Source of the DNA: RGIG1995 sp045645205
Lineage (GTDB): Bacteria > Bacillota > Clostridia > Oscillospirales > CAG-272
Assembly (NCBI GenBank): GCA_045645205.1
Contig: JAZRIJ010000054.1
Span: 1-29,042, forward strand
Length of the DNA: 29,042 nt
Direction of reading: 5' to 3'
Below the pieces are notes generated by a model. It saw only the letters and a list, made by a program, of their open reading frames with translations, had not been told where the DNA came from and ran no database searches. This document shows positions 7,947 through 16,350 of this stretch, piece by piece. The translations under genes were made by a program, and so were the position numbers. The first letter of the stretch is position 1. Every line of letters begins with the position of its first letter.

Positions 7947-8123
7947 TCAGCCCTGAGTTTTGAGTACAAAAGAATCACAGTTTGTACATCTTACATCGGT
8001 AGGATTGCTTTCGTGTGTGCCGACCTTGATCTTATCAAGTGCGCAGTAATTTTCTGTCTGGCTGTGGTTTGCACAGCTGACAACCGTACATTCAATACAT
8101 TTGTTTTTACAATTTGTGTTCAT
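7947..8123 (-). CDS. DUF1540 domain-containing small Cys-rich protein
   Basis: This 58-residue protein contains seven Cys (residues 5, 9, 12, 17, 27, 46 and 49) and His20. The core CIECTVVSCANHSQTENYC followed by a later C-x2-C matches DUF1540, a small clostridial and bacillar family thought to bind metal. Its function is unknown. A perfect AGGAGG at 8133-8138 lies 9 nt before the ATG, which fixes the start; a longer frame running to 8453 would cross the neighbour's terminator and is rejected. The gene is isolated between two terminators. I see no clear promoter in the 80 bp upstream. Confidence 0.85.
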   Translation of the reverse strand: MNTNCKNKCIECTVVSCANHSQTENYCALDKIKVGTHESNPTDVRCTNCDSFVLKTQG

Positions 8124-8202
8124 AAAATCTATCCTCCTGTGTGGTACAGTTTTATTATGTGTAGAGGAAAGAATAATAAACATGGAAATTTTTACAAAAA
8201 AT

Positions 8203-8231
8203 AAGGACTGTTCAGAAAAAGAGCAGTCCTT
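8203..8231 (-). terminator. Terminator of the FGGY kinase gene
   Basis: On the minus strand AAGGACTG and CAGTCCTT form a perfect 8-bp stem, extended by three more pairs including a G-U, with a 7-nt loop. TTATTTTTTG follows it. It separates the kinase transcript from the DUF1540 gene. Confidence 0.9.
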
Positions 8232-8253
8232 AAATATATTATTTGTTTTATGC

Positions 8254-9744
8254 TTAAAGATAAAGCAGAGCGGAACGAACTTTTTTATATTTTTCGTATT
8301 TTTCGGCGTAAATATCTGCAAACTTATCTTCCGGATATACTGTTTCGCCGTATACAACAAACTTTTGAGCCGCTTCTGCAAGGTCTTTATACTTGCCCAG
8401 TGTAACAGCCGCCAACATAGCACAGCCTGCCGCTCCTGCTTCGTCTGTAACAAGAGGAGTGATGGGGCGTCTCAGAATATCAGACTTGATTCTGAGCCAA
8501 ATAGGAGATGTTGCGCCGCCGCCTGTAGCTTTAAGAGTATCGACCTTGATGCCGAACTTTTCGAGTGTTTCAAGATTGTATGCCATTTCAAAGGTCAGAC
8601 CCTCCATAAAACCGCGATAGATATCGGGAAGACCTTTTGCCATATCAAGTCCCGTAATCGTACCCTTTGCATTTGCAACAAGGTCGGGAGTGCCGCCCGC
8701 GCCCATAAAGTGAGGAACGACAATAACAGATGAAGGTTCTGTTGCGCAGTTTTCATCAAGAATACGGTAAACGGAAACACCCCTTTGTTTAGCTTCGGGT
8801 TTAAGGTTTGAAGCAAAGCAGTCTCTAAACCATTTCAGAGAAACACCGCCCGCAAAGTTAAATGCATATGTAGCGTAGAGATCCTCGCCTGCAGGGTGGG
8901 GAACGCATACGAAGTTATTGTTGGTAAATTCGGGATTTCTTACAATACCCTTGAAAACGGGGGTAATACACTCAACGGAGCCTGTACCGTCGACAGCTTC
9001 CCCCTCGTTGAGAACGCCCGCGCCAATCGCTGCCGCAACCTGATCATGAGCTGAGATAACGACCTTTGTTGTTGCGGGAAGACCCAATTCTCTTGCAAGA
9101 GAGGGGATTATTTCACTGACAACACTGCCGCAAGGAACAGGGGTTGAGAAAAGTTCGGGAGAAAGACCTGCCGCATCAAGAATTTCTTTAGAGATACAAC
9201 GGTTTTCAACGTCAAACGTAAGTGAACGGCAAGCAAGGCTGTAGTTTATTTTTGCCTCGCCCGAAAGCTTAAATGCGATATAGTCGCCGATGAGAAGGAA
9301 CTTCCAAACATTTTCTCTCACTGCGGGAATATTTTCCATAGACCAGATGACTTTTGGAAGTGAATACATAGCATCAGGCTTATCGCAGGTGATCTGCATG
9401 ATCTTGTCATTACCTAATTTTTTGATAAGGCGCTCCGTTTCTTCAAGTCCTCTCTTATCGGTGTACATAATAATATTGGAAAGGGCATTGCCGTTTTTGT
9501 CAACAGGGACAAAAGACTCGCCGAAGGAGGTAATGGAAATTGCGCCCACTTCATCAGCTTTGATATTTGCGGCACAGCCCTTTATAACCTCAAGAACAGA
9601 TGCAAGCATCTCATTGGGGTTCATATCCGCCTGACCTGCGCGTGTTGTATATTCCTTATAACACTTGTAGAGGAATTTTCCATCTTCGGAAAATGCAACG
9701 CATTTACATCCGCTGCTTCCAACGTCAAGACCTAAAAATATCAT
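8254..9744 (-). CDS. FGGY-family carbohydrate kinase (xylulokinase-like)
   Basis: This 496-residue cytoplasmic kinase would use ATP to phosphorylate a sugar or polyol. The ATPase-fold start is GLDVGSSGCK (5-14, Asp7), the catalytic base is Asp234 in SAHDQVAAAIGAG, and a phosphate-binding DGTGS lies at 252-256. C-terminal ATGGGATSP completes the ATP site. Where xylulokinases carry GQMHG this protein has ITSFGESF, so I do not call it XylB; the substrate is open. The ribosome binding site AGGAGA lies before the ATG. A near-perfect promoter is directly upstream and a terminator directly downstream, so it is transcribed alone. No transporter or isomerase for a sugar is adjacent. Confidence 0.9.
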   Translation of the reverse strand: MIFLGLDVGSSGCKCVAFSEDGKFLYKCYKEYTTRAGQADMNPNEMLASVLEVIKGCAANIKADEVGAISITSFGESFVPVDKNGNALSNIIMYTDKRGLEETERLIKKLGNDKIMQITCDKPDAMYSLPKVIWSMENIPAVRENVWKFLLIGDYIAFKLSGEAKINYSLACRSLTFDVENRCISKEILDAAGLSPELFSTPVPCGSVVSEIIPSLARELGLPATTKVVISAHDQVAAAIGAGVLNEGEAVDGTGSVECITPVFKGIVRNPEFTNNNFVCVPHPAGEDLYATYAFNFAGGVSLKWFRDCFASNLKPEAKQRGVSVYRILDENCATEPSSVIVVPHFMGAGGTPDLVANAKGTITGLDMAKGLPDIYRGFMEGLTFEMAYNLETLEKFGIKVDTLKATGGGATSPIWLRIKSDILRRPITPLVTDEAGAAGCAMLAAVTLGKYKDLAEAAQKFVVYGETVYPEDKFADIYAEKYEKYKKVRSALLYL

Positions 9745-9782
9745 AATAATTTCTCCTAAATATAAATGTTCAAGTTTATTTA

Positions 9783-9811
9783 ATTATAATATGGTTTAAC
9801 AGAATTGTCAA
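9783..9811 (-). promoter_or_regulatory. Consensus sigma-A promoter of the FGGY kinase
   Basis: The minus strand reads TTGACA (9811-9806), 17 bp, then TATAAT (9788-9783). Both boxes match consensus exactly. The transcription start should be near 9776, about 30 nt before the ATG. Confidence 0.88.
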
Positions 9812-9815
9812 CGAT

Positions 9816-11987
9816 TTACAGCCAAAATTCAAACAAGCGTTCGAATGACAGGGCGGTTGCTTGTATATTACCTGTTTTACCCAAATAATCATAAATTAGC
9901 GCAGAGTTGAATACAACAGATACCAAAGCAGAATATACAAAGAAAGCGGTTAAAAAACGGTTTGCAAATCTGTTGTCGAATAGCTTCTTTTTTAAAAACA
10001 GATAATAAATAATTATCATACCGCCGAGAACTATTTGCCACGAAAAGTCTGCGGCATATCTTACGCCGTAACCGCTTTCCCATATAGAGAATATAATTAC
10101 TGCCGGGCAAATGATGCACACTGCCAATATAAGCAGGGCAGGAATAAGCCTTTTTCTCTTGTCTGCCGTTTTAAAAGCGAGGGGCGCAAACACAAGCCCC
10201 AATGACGGAAGCGCTCGGTAAAAAATTCCTATAGCATTTCTGTTTGCAATGAAATAATATCCGTTTGTGTCAAGGGTAGAAAAGTTTGAAAAAACAAAGG
10301 GAAATTCAGGTTTTATATAAGGCGCGGCAAATAGATAGTTCCAGAAGCCTATGCTTACAAAATCGGTATGGTATTCACTTCTTGTAAAATCATTTATAGT
10401 CAGTGAATACTGTATGCCGAAGTCAAAAAGACTGCCGAATCTTACATAGTTGTATATCATCTGGCATGAACCGATAATAACAAAGCAGGATAGTGCCGCA
10501 GTAAGATAGGAAACGCTTGATTTTACAATGTTTTTTTGTTCGTATTCAGCATTCTTTTTGTTTTTTACAAAACCGACTGCAACAAACAGCAGAGCTGCTA
10601 TGCAGTAGACTGCAAGTGTAGGTCGGCATAGTACGGCGCAGGACAGACAGAATGATGACAAGATTAGGTATCTTTTTTTAATCAATCCTTTTATTATAAC
10701 GTTTGACTTTATAAGAAAATAAAATCCCGCGCACGTAAAAGCAAACCCCGAGCTTTGCGCTATTTCATAAAACAAAGGCGAAGCGAAACAGTACCAAATA
10801 CCACTTGATGTCTGCAAAACAATAAGTGATGTTATCGCAATATTAAGCGGAAGTTTAGGGAAAATCTTTTTTGAAAACTCATAGAAAAGCAATGTCAGAA
10901 ACGCGATACCTATCATTCCAAATATCAAAACAGCCTCAGGAGTCGGGAAGTAGTACCCCGTAAGCAAATGGTAGGGCAAAAACAGCAATATTACGGGTGC
11001 TATTCCGTAATACGAATAATACTTACCCTCAAAAAGAAGATGATCCCATTTGTAGTTTATACCCGTCTTAATTCTTGCTCCCCAGTCATATGGGTTTTCC
11101 ATTGCCAACAGTTCTTCTGACGGTTCGTCAAGCAGTGATACCTGACCTTTTTCAAAGGCATCAACAAGCTCTTGGCTTATTTGGTTGCCGCTTGTCTGAG
11201 CAAGACTGTTGAAGGCTTCTCCCATACCGTTTATATTATAAACAGCGGTGATAATTAAAGCGATAAACAAAAGAAAAGCTGTTATAAGAAATGCGGTGTA
11301 TGCATATGTTTTACCTGTTTCTTCAATAGGCTTTTGCATGATTTTTGAGTTAAACAGTATATATACAGCAAAAATTATGCCGAACATGAGTAGAAATCTC
11401 AATGCAGAAATGGCAAGAGAAACTGAAGTATTTATTTTTATTTCATTAACGGAAAAAAGTCTGTCGCTTTCTGAAGTAAGGGTAATCCGCAGATCGCTGA
11501 TCCTTCCCGACATATTCAGTAAAACGGTTTTTGACCTTTCGTTTCCTTTTATAATAACGCCGTCAGCCGTTCCATAACGGTAGTTTTCGCTGTACGTCTC
11601 GTCTTTGGCATCGATTTTTACTGTTACAGAATTGGTTTGCTTTGTTGTGATTTCAAGCTCTTCAAGATATTTTGCTTCGTGTAGAGTACAGTCAATATAT
11701 ATTGTGCCGATTTTTTCATCTATATTATCAAATGAAATGACAGTGTTGCTTATATTATTTAATGTCTGGGTTGAAATCGATGCATTTTCAAGCGAGAGTT
11801 TTTTTTCTTCATAATCTCTGAATAAAAGGTGAAATGAATTAAAGTTGCATATAAAAATTTCTACTGTAAGACATATTGCCAATAAAGCAATTCCAAATTT
11901 TTTTGTATATCTCTTACAGGGAGTAAGAATAAATCCTACAGAAAAAAGCAGTATCAAAATTATATTCAACCAAAGAGATGTATTCAT
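9816..11987 (-). CDS. Large polytopic membrane protein, GT-C glycosyltransferase-like
   Basis: This 723-residue protein has two N-terminal membrane segments (about 4-24 and 31-50), an extracytoplasmic probable beta-rich domain (about 55-188), and then roughly ten more segments. The stretch from LLDEPSEELLAMENPYD (about 285-301) through GKYYSYYGIAPVILLFLPYH, the SCAVLCRPT segment and a late GYGVRYAADFSW resemble clostridial proteins grouped with GT39/GT-C glycosyltransferases, which use lipid-linked sugars outside the membrane. I cannot assign donor or acceptor. The ribosome binding site AAGGAG lies 9 nt before the ATG. It is monocistronic and divergent from the YtrA operon. Confidence is high that it is a real gene, moderate for the GT-C label. 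Confidence 0.75.
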   Translation of the reverse strand: MNTSLWLNIILILLFSVGFILTPCKRYTKKFGIALLAICLTVEIFICNFNSFHLLFRDYEEKKLSLENASISTQTLNNISNTVISFDNIDEKIGTIYIDCTLHEAKYLEELEITTKQTNSVTVKIDAKDETYSENYRYGTADGVIIKGNERSKTVLLNMSGRISDLRITLTSESDRLFSVNEIKINTSVSLAISALRFLLMFGIIFAVYILFNSKIMQKPIEETGKTYAYTAFLITAFLLFIALIITAVYNINGMGEAFNSLAQTSGNQISQELVDAFEKGQVSLLDEPSEELLAMENPYDWGARIKTGINYKWDHLLFEGKYYSYYGIAPVILLFLPYHLLTGYYFPTPEAVLIFGMIGIAFLTLLFYEFSKKIFPKLPLNIAITSLIVLQTSSGIWYCFASPLFYEIAQSSGFAFTCAGFYFLIKSNVIIKGLIKKRYLILSSFCLSCAVLCRPTLAVYCIAALLFVAVGFVKNKKNAEYEQKNIVKSSVSYLTAALSCFVIIGSCQMIYNYVRFGSLFDFGIQYSLTINDFTRSEYHTDFVSIGFWNYLFAAPYIKPEFPFVFSNFSTLDTNGYYFIANRNAIGIFYRALPSLGLVFAPLAFKTADKRKRLIPALLILAVCIICPAVIIFSIWESGYGVRYAADFSWQIVLGGMIIIYYLFLKKKLFDNRFANRFLTAFFVYSALVSVVFNSALIYDYLGKTGNIQATALSFERLFEFWL

Positions 11988-12022
11988 TTAATAACACTCC
12001 TTTTCTAAAAATTACTATGTTG

Positions 12023-12051
12023 ATTATAACACATACATAGGCAAAAAACAA
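12023..12051 (-). promoter_or_regulatory. Promoter of the GT-C-like gene
   Basis: The minus strand shows TTGTTT (12051-12046), a 17-bp spacer and TATAAT (12028-12023). The start would be near 12016, about 30 nt before the ATG at 11987. Confidence 0.65.
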
Positions 12052-12077
12052 TATTATTAATTTTTTTATAAAATATA

Positions 12078-12106
12078 TTGACAAAATACGGTAAATAGTG
12101 TACTAT
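12078..12106 (+). promoter_or_regulatory. Promoter of the YtrA-type operon
   Basis: TTGACA (12078-12083), a 17-bp spacer and TACTAT (12101-12106). The -10 lies in an interrupted palindrome, ATAGT-GT-ACTAT (12095-12106). Confidence 0.8.
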
Positions 12107-12127
12107 TGTGTTAGTTGGGTGGTACAC
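12098..12127 (+). promoter_or_regulatory. Inverted repeat, candidate autoregulatory operator
   Basis: GTGTAC (12098-12103) and GTACAC (12122-12127) are perfect inverted arms 18 bp apart. They cover the -10 box and the expected start. YtrA-type GntR repressors usually control their own operon, so this is the natural candidate site. Confidence 0.5.
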
Positions 12128-12156
12128 GTAATTGATACAATGAAAGGAGCGATCGG

Positions 12157-12516
12157 ATGGCGTGGAACTTAGATAAAAACAGAGCTATCTGTCCGCAGAT
12201 ATGCGAAACGATATGCGTTAGGATAGCGAAGGGGGAATTCGGACCGAATGAACGTATACCGTCGGTACGCGAAATAGCGGTTGAAGCAGGGGTAAATCCC
12301 AATACGGTACAGAAAGCGCTTACTACCTTAACAGAACAGGGGCTTATTTATCCCATGAGAGGTTCAGGAATGTATGTAAACGACAACATTGAGCGTGCGG
12401 TAAACCTTGTGAATGAATTAAAGAGAGCAAGAACGGTTGAATATTTTGAAGAAATGGATACTCTGGGACTTACGGTTGAGCAAACTAAAGAGTATATAAA
12501 GGAGTGGGTACAATGA
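12157..12516 (+). CDS. GntR-family regulator, YtrA subfamily
   Basis: This 119-residue protein has a winged helix-turn-helix at about residues 20-72 (RIPSVREIAVEAGVNPNTVQ, then the GSGMYV wing). Only a short helical tail follows, without a ligand-binding domain, which defines the YtrA subfamily. Such proteins repress the ABC transporter operon they head, often until a cell-wall antibiotic is present. The ribosome binding site AAAGGAG is well spaced. The stop overlaps the next start as ATGA. Confidence 0.92.
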   Translation: MAWNLDKNRAICPQICETICVRIAKGEFGPNERIPSVREIAVEAGVNPNTVQKALTTLTEQGLIYPMRGSGMYVNDNIERAVNLVNELKRARTVEYFEEMDTLGLTVEQTKEYIKEWVQ

Positions 12517-13211
12517 GTGAACTTTTGAAGTGTGTAAACCTTACGAAGCAATACGGCAGAGTAGTTGCTTTGAAAAGCATAAATCTGTCGATTGAAAGCG
12601 GTAAGATAATAGGTCTTTTAGGACCTAACGGTTCGGGTAAAACAACCCTTATTAAGCTTATAAACGGTCTTTTGACACCCAACGCGGGCGAAATATATGT
12701 AAACGGAAACAAGCCTGGCATTGAGTCAAAGAAGGCAGTAGCATATCTTCCCGACAACTCGTTTTTAAATAATTGGATGACCGTAAAGCAAATTGTTGAT
12801 TATTTCTGTGATTTTTACGAGGATTTTAGGTCTCAGATTGCCTATGAGCTGCTTGACAGACTTGGAATAACACCAACGGTAAAACTCAAAAATCTTTCAA
12901 AGGGTAATAAAGAAAAGGTTTCACTTATACTTGTTATGAGCCGAAACGCAAGGCTTTATGTTCTTGACGAGCCTATAGCCGGCGTTGACCCTGCAACAAG
13001 AGATTATATAATATCTACAATTATAAACAACTACAATCCAGATAGCTCTGTTATAATATCGACCCACCTTATTTCCGATATAGAGCAGGTGCTTGACGAG
13101 GTTATTTTTATAAACCACGGCAACATTGCATTGCATAAGTCGGTTGACGAAATAAGAGAGGAAAACAACAAGAGCGTTGATGAACTGTTCAGGGAGGTAT
13201 TCAAATGGTAA
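12513..13211 (+). CDS. ABC transporter ATP-binding protein (YtrB/BcrA-like)
   Basis: This 232-residue ATPase has Walker A GPNGSGKT (37-44), signature LSKGN (128-132) and Walker B LYVLDE (148-153). The signature is the LSKGNKEK variant and the Q-loop reads YLPD instead of containing Gln; both are usual for the BcrA/YtrB group. An in-frame GTG at 12504 lies on the ribosome binding site AAAGGAG (12498-12504), so the ATG at 12513 is chosen. It would power the permease that overlaps its 3' end by 7 nt. The substrate is unknown; export linked to envelope stress is the family expectation. Confidence 0.92.
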   Translation: MSELLKCVNLTKQYGRVVALKSINLSIESGKIIGLLGPNGSGKTTLIKLINGLLTPNAGEIYVNGNKPGIESKKAVAYLPDNSFLNNWMTVKQIVDYFCDFYEDFRSQIAYELLDRLGITPTVKLKNLSKGNKEKVSLILVMSRNARLYVLDEPIAGVDPATRDYIISTIINNYNPDSSVIISTHLISDIEQVLDEVIFINHGNIALHKSVDEIREENNKSVDELFREVFKW

Positions 13212-14026
13212 AGAAGCTTTTTAAACACGAATTTCTTGCATATATGAGAGCTTTGCTTCCCATGCATCTTATAATGCTCGGTGTCGCGGCGCTGACAAGA
13301 TTTGTTTACTTTTTTGAATCAGAAAAAACTGTATTTAAAATAGTGGGTGTATCCTCCGTAGTTGCGTTGGTGGTAGCATGCGTTGTATGCCTTGTTCTTT
13401 CTTTTGTAAATGTAATTACGAGATTTTACAAGAATATGTTCACACATGAAGGTTATCTTTCGTTTACACTTCCCGTAACAACTGCTCAACATATATGGGT
13501 AAAGGTTACGACCGGAGTATGCATTGTTTTTTCAAGTGTATTTCTGATTCTTCTTGCTATATGCGTAGCCACAGCGGGCGAGTTTACAATAGAGCTTTTC
13601 AGGGCGGCGGCATATCTGCTTGACACCGCAGCAGAAGAGATAGGTTGGCAGTTCTGGCTGTATGTTGTTGAATTTATAATCGTTTTTATTGCGGCAGTTT
13701 TCACAGAAATATTGTTGTTTTATTCATGCATCACAATAGGTCAGCTTTCAAACAAGAACCGTATTTTCTTTGCGATAGGAGTATATTTCCTGTATTATTT
13801 TATAACACAGATAATAGGAACGGTATTCATTGTGGTATTTTCCTTAATAAGCTATGAAAACTGGTTTGCGGAAATGATGGAGAGTATAGGAATGTTTATA
13901 GTAGAACATCCCTATGTAAGCGGACATCTGTTCTTCCTGTTTATGCTTGTCGGAATCGTTTTTATGGGTACAATATACTATCTTATAACCCATACTATAA
14001 TGAAGAAAAAGCTTAACCTTGAATAA
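13205..14026 (+). CDS. ABC transporter permease
   Basis: This 273-residue protein has six membrane segments (about 15-37, 45-70, 99-122, 148-175, 186-213 and 241-263). The loop HEGYLSFTLPVTTAQHIWVK after the second segment is common in YtrC/D-like and other clostridial ABC-2-type permeases. It overlaps the ATPase gene by 7 nt and precedes a lipoprotein gene by 11 nt. It probably forms a homodimer, because no second permease is present. Confidence 0.85.
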   Translation: MVKKLFKHEFLAYMRALLPMHLIMLGVAALTRFVYFFESEKTVFKIVGVSSVVALVVACVVCLVLSFVNVITRFYKNMFTHEGYLSFTLPVTTAQHIWVKVTTGVCIVFSSVFLILLAICVATAGEFTIELFRAAAYLLDTAAEEIGWQFWLYVVEFIIVFIAAVFTEILLFYSCITIGQLSNKNRIFFAIGVYFLYYFITQIIGTVFIVVFSLISYENWFAEMMESIGMFIVEHPYVSGHLFFLFMLVGIVFMGTIYYLITHTIMKKKLNLE

Positions 14027-14037
14027 GGAGGCATATT

Positions 14038-14784
14038 ATGAAAAAATATTTTAAAATAATTACGCTCTTTTGTCTTATGGCAATGTCGGTAATTGTTCTT
14101 TCGTCGTGCAATATGCTTGATGATTTGAGAGAACAGAGAATTGTAGCTCTTGATGAAGACTATGAGGTTTTGGAATACAAGGGCAACAAGTATATGGTTT
14201 TGGAGAACTTCTATGACAGACAAATTAATTTTTTGAGCTCAAAAACCTGTTATGTTGTGGAAGAAGATGTTCCTTTGCTGTTTTTAGATAGCTTTGGAAT
14301 GTGGAGCAGATATTCGGAGGACAATGATCTTATAGAAGCTTACGGTAAATATTATTGTACATTTGATAAGCACGAAAAATATACGGATATTCTCAAAAAC
14401 GGAAAACTGGATCATTACAGAGTTTCTTGTTGGGTCTACGACGAAGAAACTGATATGATGGACACAGAATATATTGTGCTTGATGAAAGAACGACCGATT
14501 TGATAAAAGGCACAATAGACAACACGATAGGTCAGGAAGTAAACTATTTCAACTACAATTATGAATTTTTGTGGATTGATGCTTGTGACAGTGAAAACTT
14601 ACTTATAGAGAAAAACGCTGTTCAGTTATATTATGACTCAAATAATAACAAATACGGTATAGTGTTATCCGAGAGTTCGGATGGTATAACGGTTATAAAA
14701 GAATTTCCTGAAAATGGATATAATTTAATTGCCGATCTATTTGCTAAGAGTGATTATGATTTACAGTATAATGAATATAGATAA
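14038..14784 (+). CDS. Predicted lipoprotein of unknown function
   Basis: This 248-residue protein has a type II signal peptide: basic MKKYFK, a hydrophobic stretch, and lipobox LSSC with Cys24 as the lipidated residue. The mature part is acidic and rich in Tyr, Asp and Asn, with no motif I recognise. An AAGGAGG ribosome binding site precedes the ATG. It is the last gene of the YtrA-type operon, so it may act as a surface partner of the ABC transporter; that is inferred from position. Confidence 0.82.
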   Translation: MKKYFKIITLFCLMAMSVIVLSSCNMLDDLREQRIVALDEDYEVLEYKGNKYMVLENFYDRQINFLSSKTCYVVEEDVPLLFLDSFGMWSRYSEDNDLIEAYGKYYCTFDKHEKYTDILKNGKLDHYRVSCWVYDEETDMMDTEYIVLDERTTDLIKGTIDNTIGQEVNYFNYNYEFLWIDACDSENLLIEKNAVQLYYDSNNNKYGIVLSESSDGITVIKEFPENGYNLIADLFAKSDYDLQYNEYR

Positions 14785-14844
14785 GAAATGACAGAGATGT
14801 TTTAAATTTCCCCAATAAAATCTTTGCACATTTATTTTCTATTA

Positions 14845-14897
14845 AAATACAGGCATATTCTTCAAATTAATTTAAAAAGAAGAACATGCCTGTATTT
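14845..14897. terminator. Long bidirectional terminator
   Basis: ATACAGGCAT pairs perfectly with ATGCCTGTAT, then after one A/C mismatch TTCTTC pairs with GAAGAA, around an AT-rich loop. T-rich tracts follow on both strands. It lies between the convergent lipoprotein gene and oadA. Confidence 0.82.
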
Positions 14898-14933
14898 CTA
14901 TTTGTAACGTGTGTCGTAAGCCACAGTTTTTTG

Positions 14934-16334
14934 TTAGGTTAAATCTTGTACAAAGAGCTCGTGTACGACGTTTTTATCTTGCTTCTTGTTGCCTTCATTG
15001 CGTTCACGAAGGAATTTTTCTGCAACTTGGGGGAAGAGAGCATATGAAAGTACGTCTTCGTCGCACTTCGCAAGGTCTTTTGCTTCTTCGCGGTATTTCT
15101 CAAATTCAGGTTCAATAAGGTCTGCGGGACGGCAGGTAATAAGTTCTGCATCACCGAGAACCTTTTTACGAACTTCTTCATTGACTTCGCCGGGGAGCTG
15201 ACCGTATTCTCCGCGGAGAACTCCTTTGGATTCTTTTGTAGCCATCTTGTAACGTTCGCCTGTTAGCACATTAAGTACAGCTTGGCTGCCTACAATTTGG
15301 CTTGTGGGAGTTACGAGTGGCGGATAGCCGAAATCTTTTCTTACTCTCGGTACTTCTTCAAGAACCTCGTAATATTTATCCTCGGCTTTAGCCTGCTTCA
15401 GCTGTGAAATAAGGTTTGAAAGCATACCGCCGGGAACCTGATAGATAAGAGTGTTGGGATCAACATTGAGTACCTTGGGATCAAGGATGCCTGTTTCTTT
15501 AAGTTTGTTTGCAATGTTACGGAAATGAGCCGCAGGTTTTGTAAGCTGTTCGAGATCAATTCCTGTATCATATTCTGTACCCTTAAGTGTTGCAACCAAT
15601 GCTTCGGTAGATGGCTGTGATGTACCGTTAGCCAAAGGTGAGAGTGCTGTATCAATAATATCAACGCCTGCCTGAATAGCCATAAGGTAAGTCATTTCGC
15701 CGGTACCTGTTGTATTGTGTGTGTGAAGGTGGATTGGAACATTTACCTTCTTTTTCATTGCTTTTACAAGTGAGTATGCGTCAAAGGGAAGGAGCAGGTT
15801 TGCCATATCCTTGATACAGATGGTATCAGCTCCCATATCCTGAAGCTTAACAGCAAGGTCAACGAAATATTCTTCATTATGAACAGGGCTTACAGTGTAG
15901 CTGATAGCCGCTTCTGCGATGCCGCCGTGCTTCTTTGCAGCCTTCATTGCGGCTTCCATATTTCTTGTATCGTTCAGGGCATCAAATATTCTGATAACAT
16001 CAATGCCGTTTTCAATAGATTTCTTGATAAACATATCGACGACATCATCAGCATAATGCTTATAACCGAGGAGATTCTGTCCGCGGAGAAGCATCTGTAA
16101 TTTTGTATCGGGAAGATTTTTTTTCAATGTGCGAAGTCTTTCCCAGGGGTCTTCGCCAAGGAATCTCATACAAGAATCGAAGGTAGCGCCGCCCCAGCAC
16201 TCAAGAGACCAGTAACCTGCGTCGTTGAGCGCTTTACAAGCGGGGAGCATATCTTCTATTCTCATTCTTGTGGCTGCTTGTGACTGGTGAGCGTCACGCA
16301 GTATAGTATCTGTAATAAAAACTTTTTTTGCCAT
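14934..16334 (-). CDS. oadA: Oxaloacetate decarboxylase alpha subunit, carboxyltransferase
   Basis: This 466-residue cytoplasmic enzyme moves CO2 from oxaloacetate to biotin on the carrier protein, leaving pyruvate. The metal site is Asp14 (TILRDAHQS), Lys175 (ICIKDMANL), and His204 and His206 (HLHTHNTTG), which matches the D/K/H/H set of characterised OadA and pyruvate carboxylase domains. It ends before any biotinyl domain; the carrier is a separate gene two places upstream. A pyruvate carboxylase B subunit has the same fold, but the adjacent beta and gamma genes favour the sodium-pump decarboxylase. It is the last gene of the operon, 16 nt after oadB. Confidence 0.93.
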   Translation of the reverse strand: MAKKVFITDTILRDAHQSQAATRMRIEDMLPACKALNDAGYWSLECWGGATFDSCMRFLGEDPWERLRTLKKNLPDTKLQMLLRGQNLLGYKHYADDVVDMFIKKSIENGIDVIRIFDALNDTRNMEAAMKAAKKHGGIAEAAISYTVSPVHNEEYFVDLAVKLQDMGADTICIKDMANLLLPFDAYSLVKAMKKKVNVPIHLHTHNTTGTGEMTYLMAIQAGVDIIDTALSPLANGTSQPSTEALVATLKGTEYDTGIDLEQLTKPAAHFRNIANKLKETGILDPKVLNVDPNTLIYQVPGGMLSNLISQLKQAKAEDKYYEVLEEVPRVRKDFGYPPLVTPTSQIVGSQAVLNVLTGERYKMATKESKGVLRGEYGQLPGEVNEEVRKKVLGDAELITCRPADLIEPEFEKYREEAKDLAKCDEDVLSYALFPQVAEKFLRERNEGNKKQDKNVVHELFVQDLT

Positions 16335-16350
16335 AATATTTTACCTCGCT

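Noticed and set aside
7947..8453. A 168-codon minus-strand frame covering the DUF1540 gene
   Set aside because: Its first 110 codons run through the kinase gene end and its terminator; the AGGAGG at 8133-8138 shows translation starts at 8123.
12117..12127. GGGTGGTACAC resembling the T-box element GGGTGGNACCGCG
   Set aside because: It lies only a few bases after the predicted start, no specifier or terminator stems are present, and the gene is a GntR regulator; it is better read as one arm of the GTGTAC/GTACAC repeat.
12504..12512. GTG start for the YtrB-like ATPase
   Set aside because: It overlaps the AAAGGAG site; ATG 12513 fits and gives the usual ATGA coupling.
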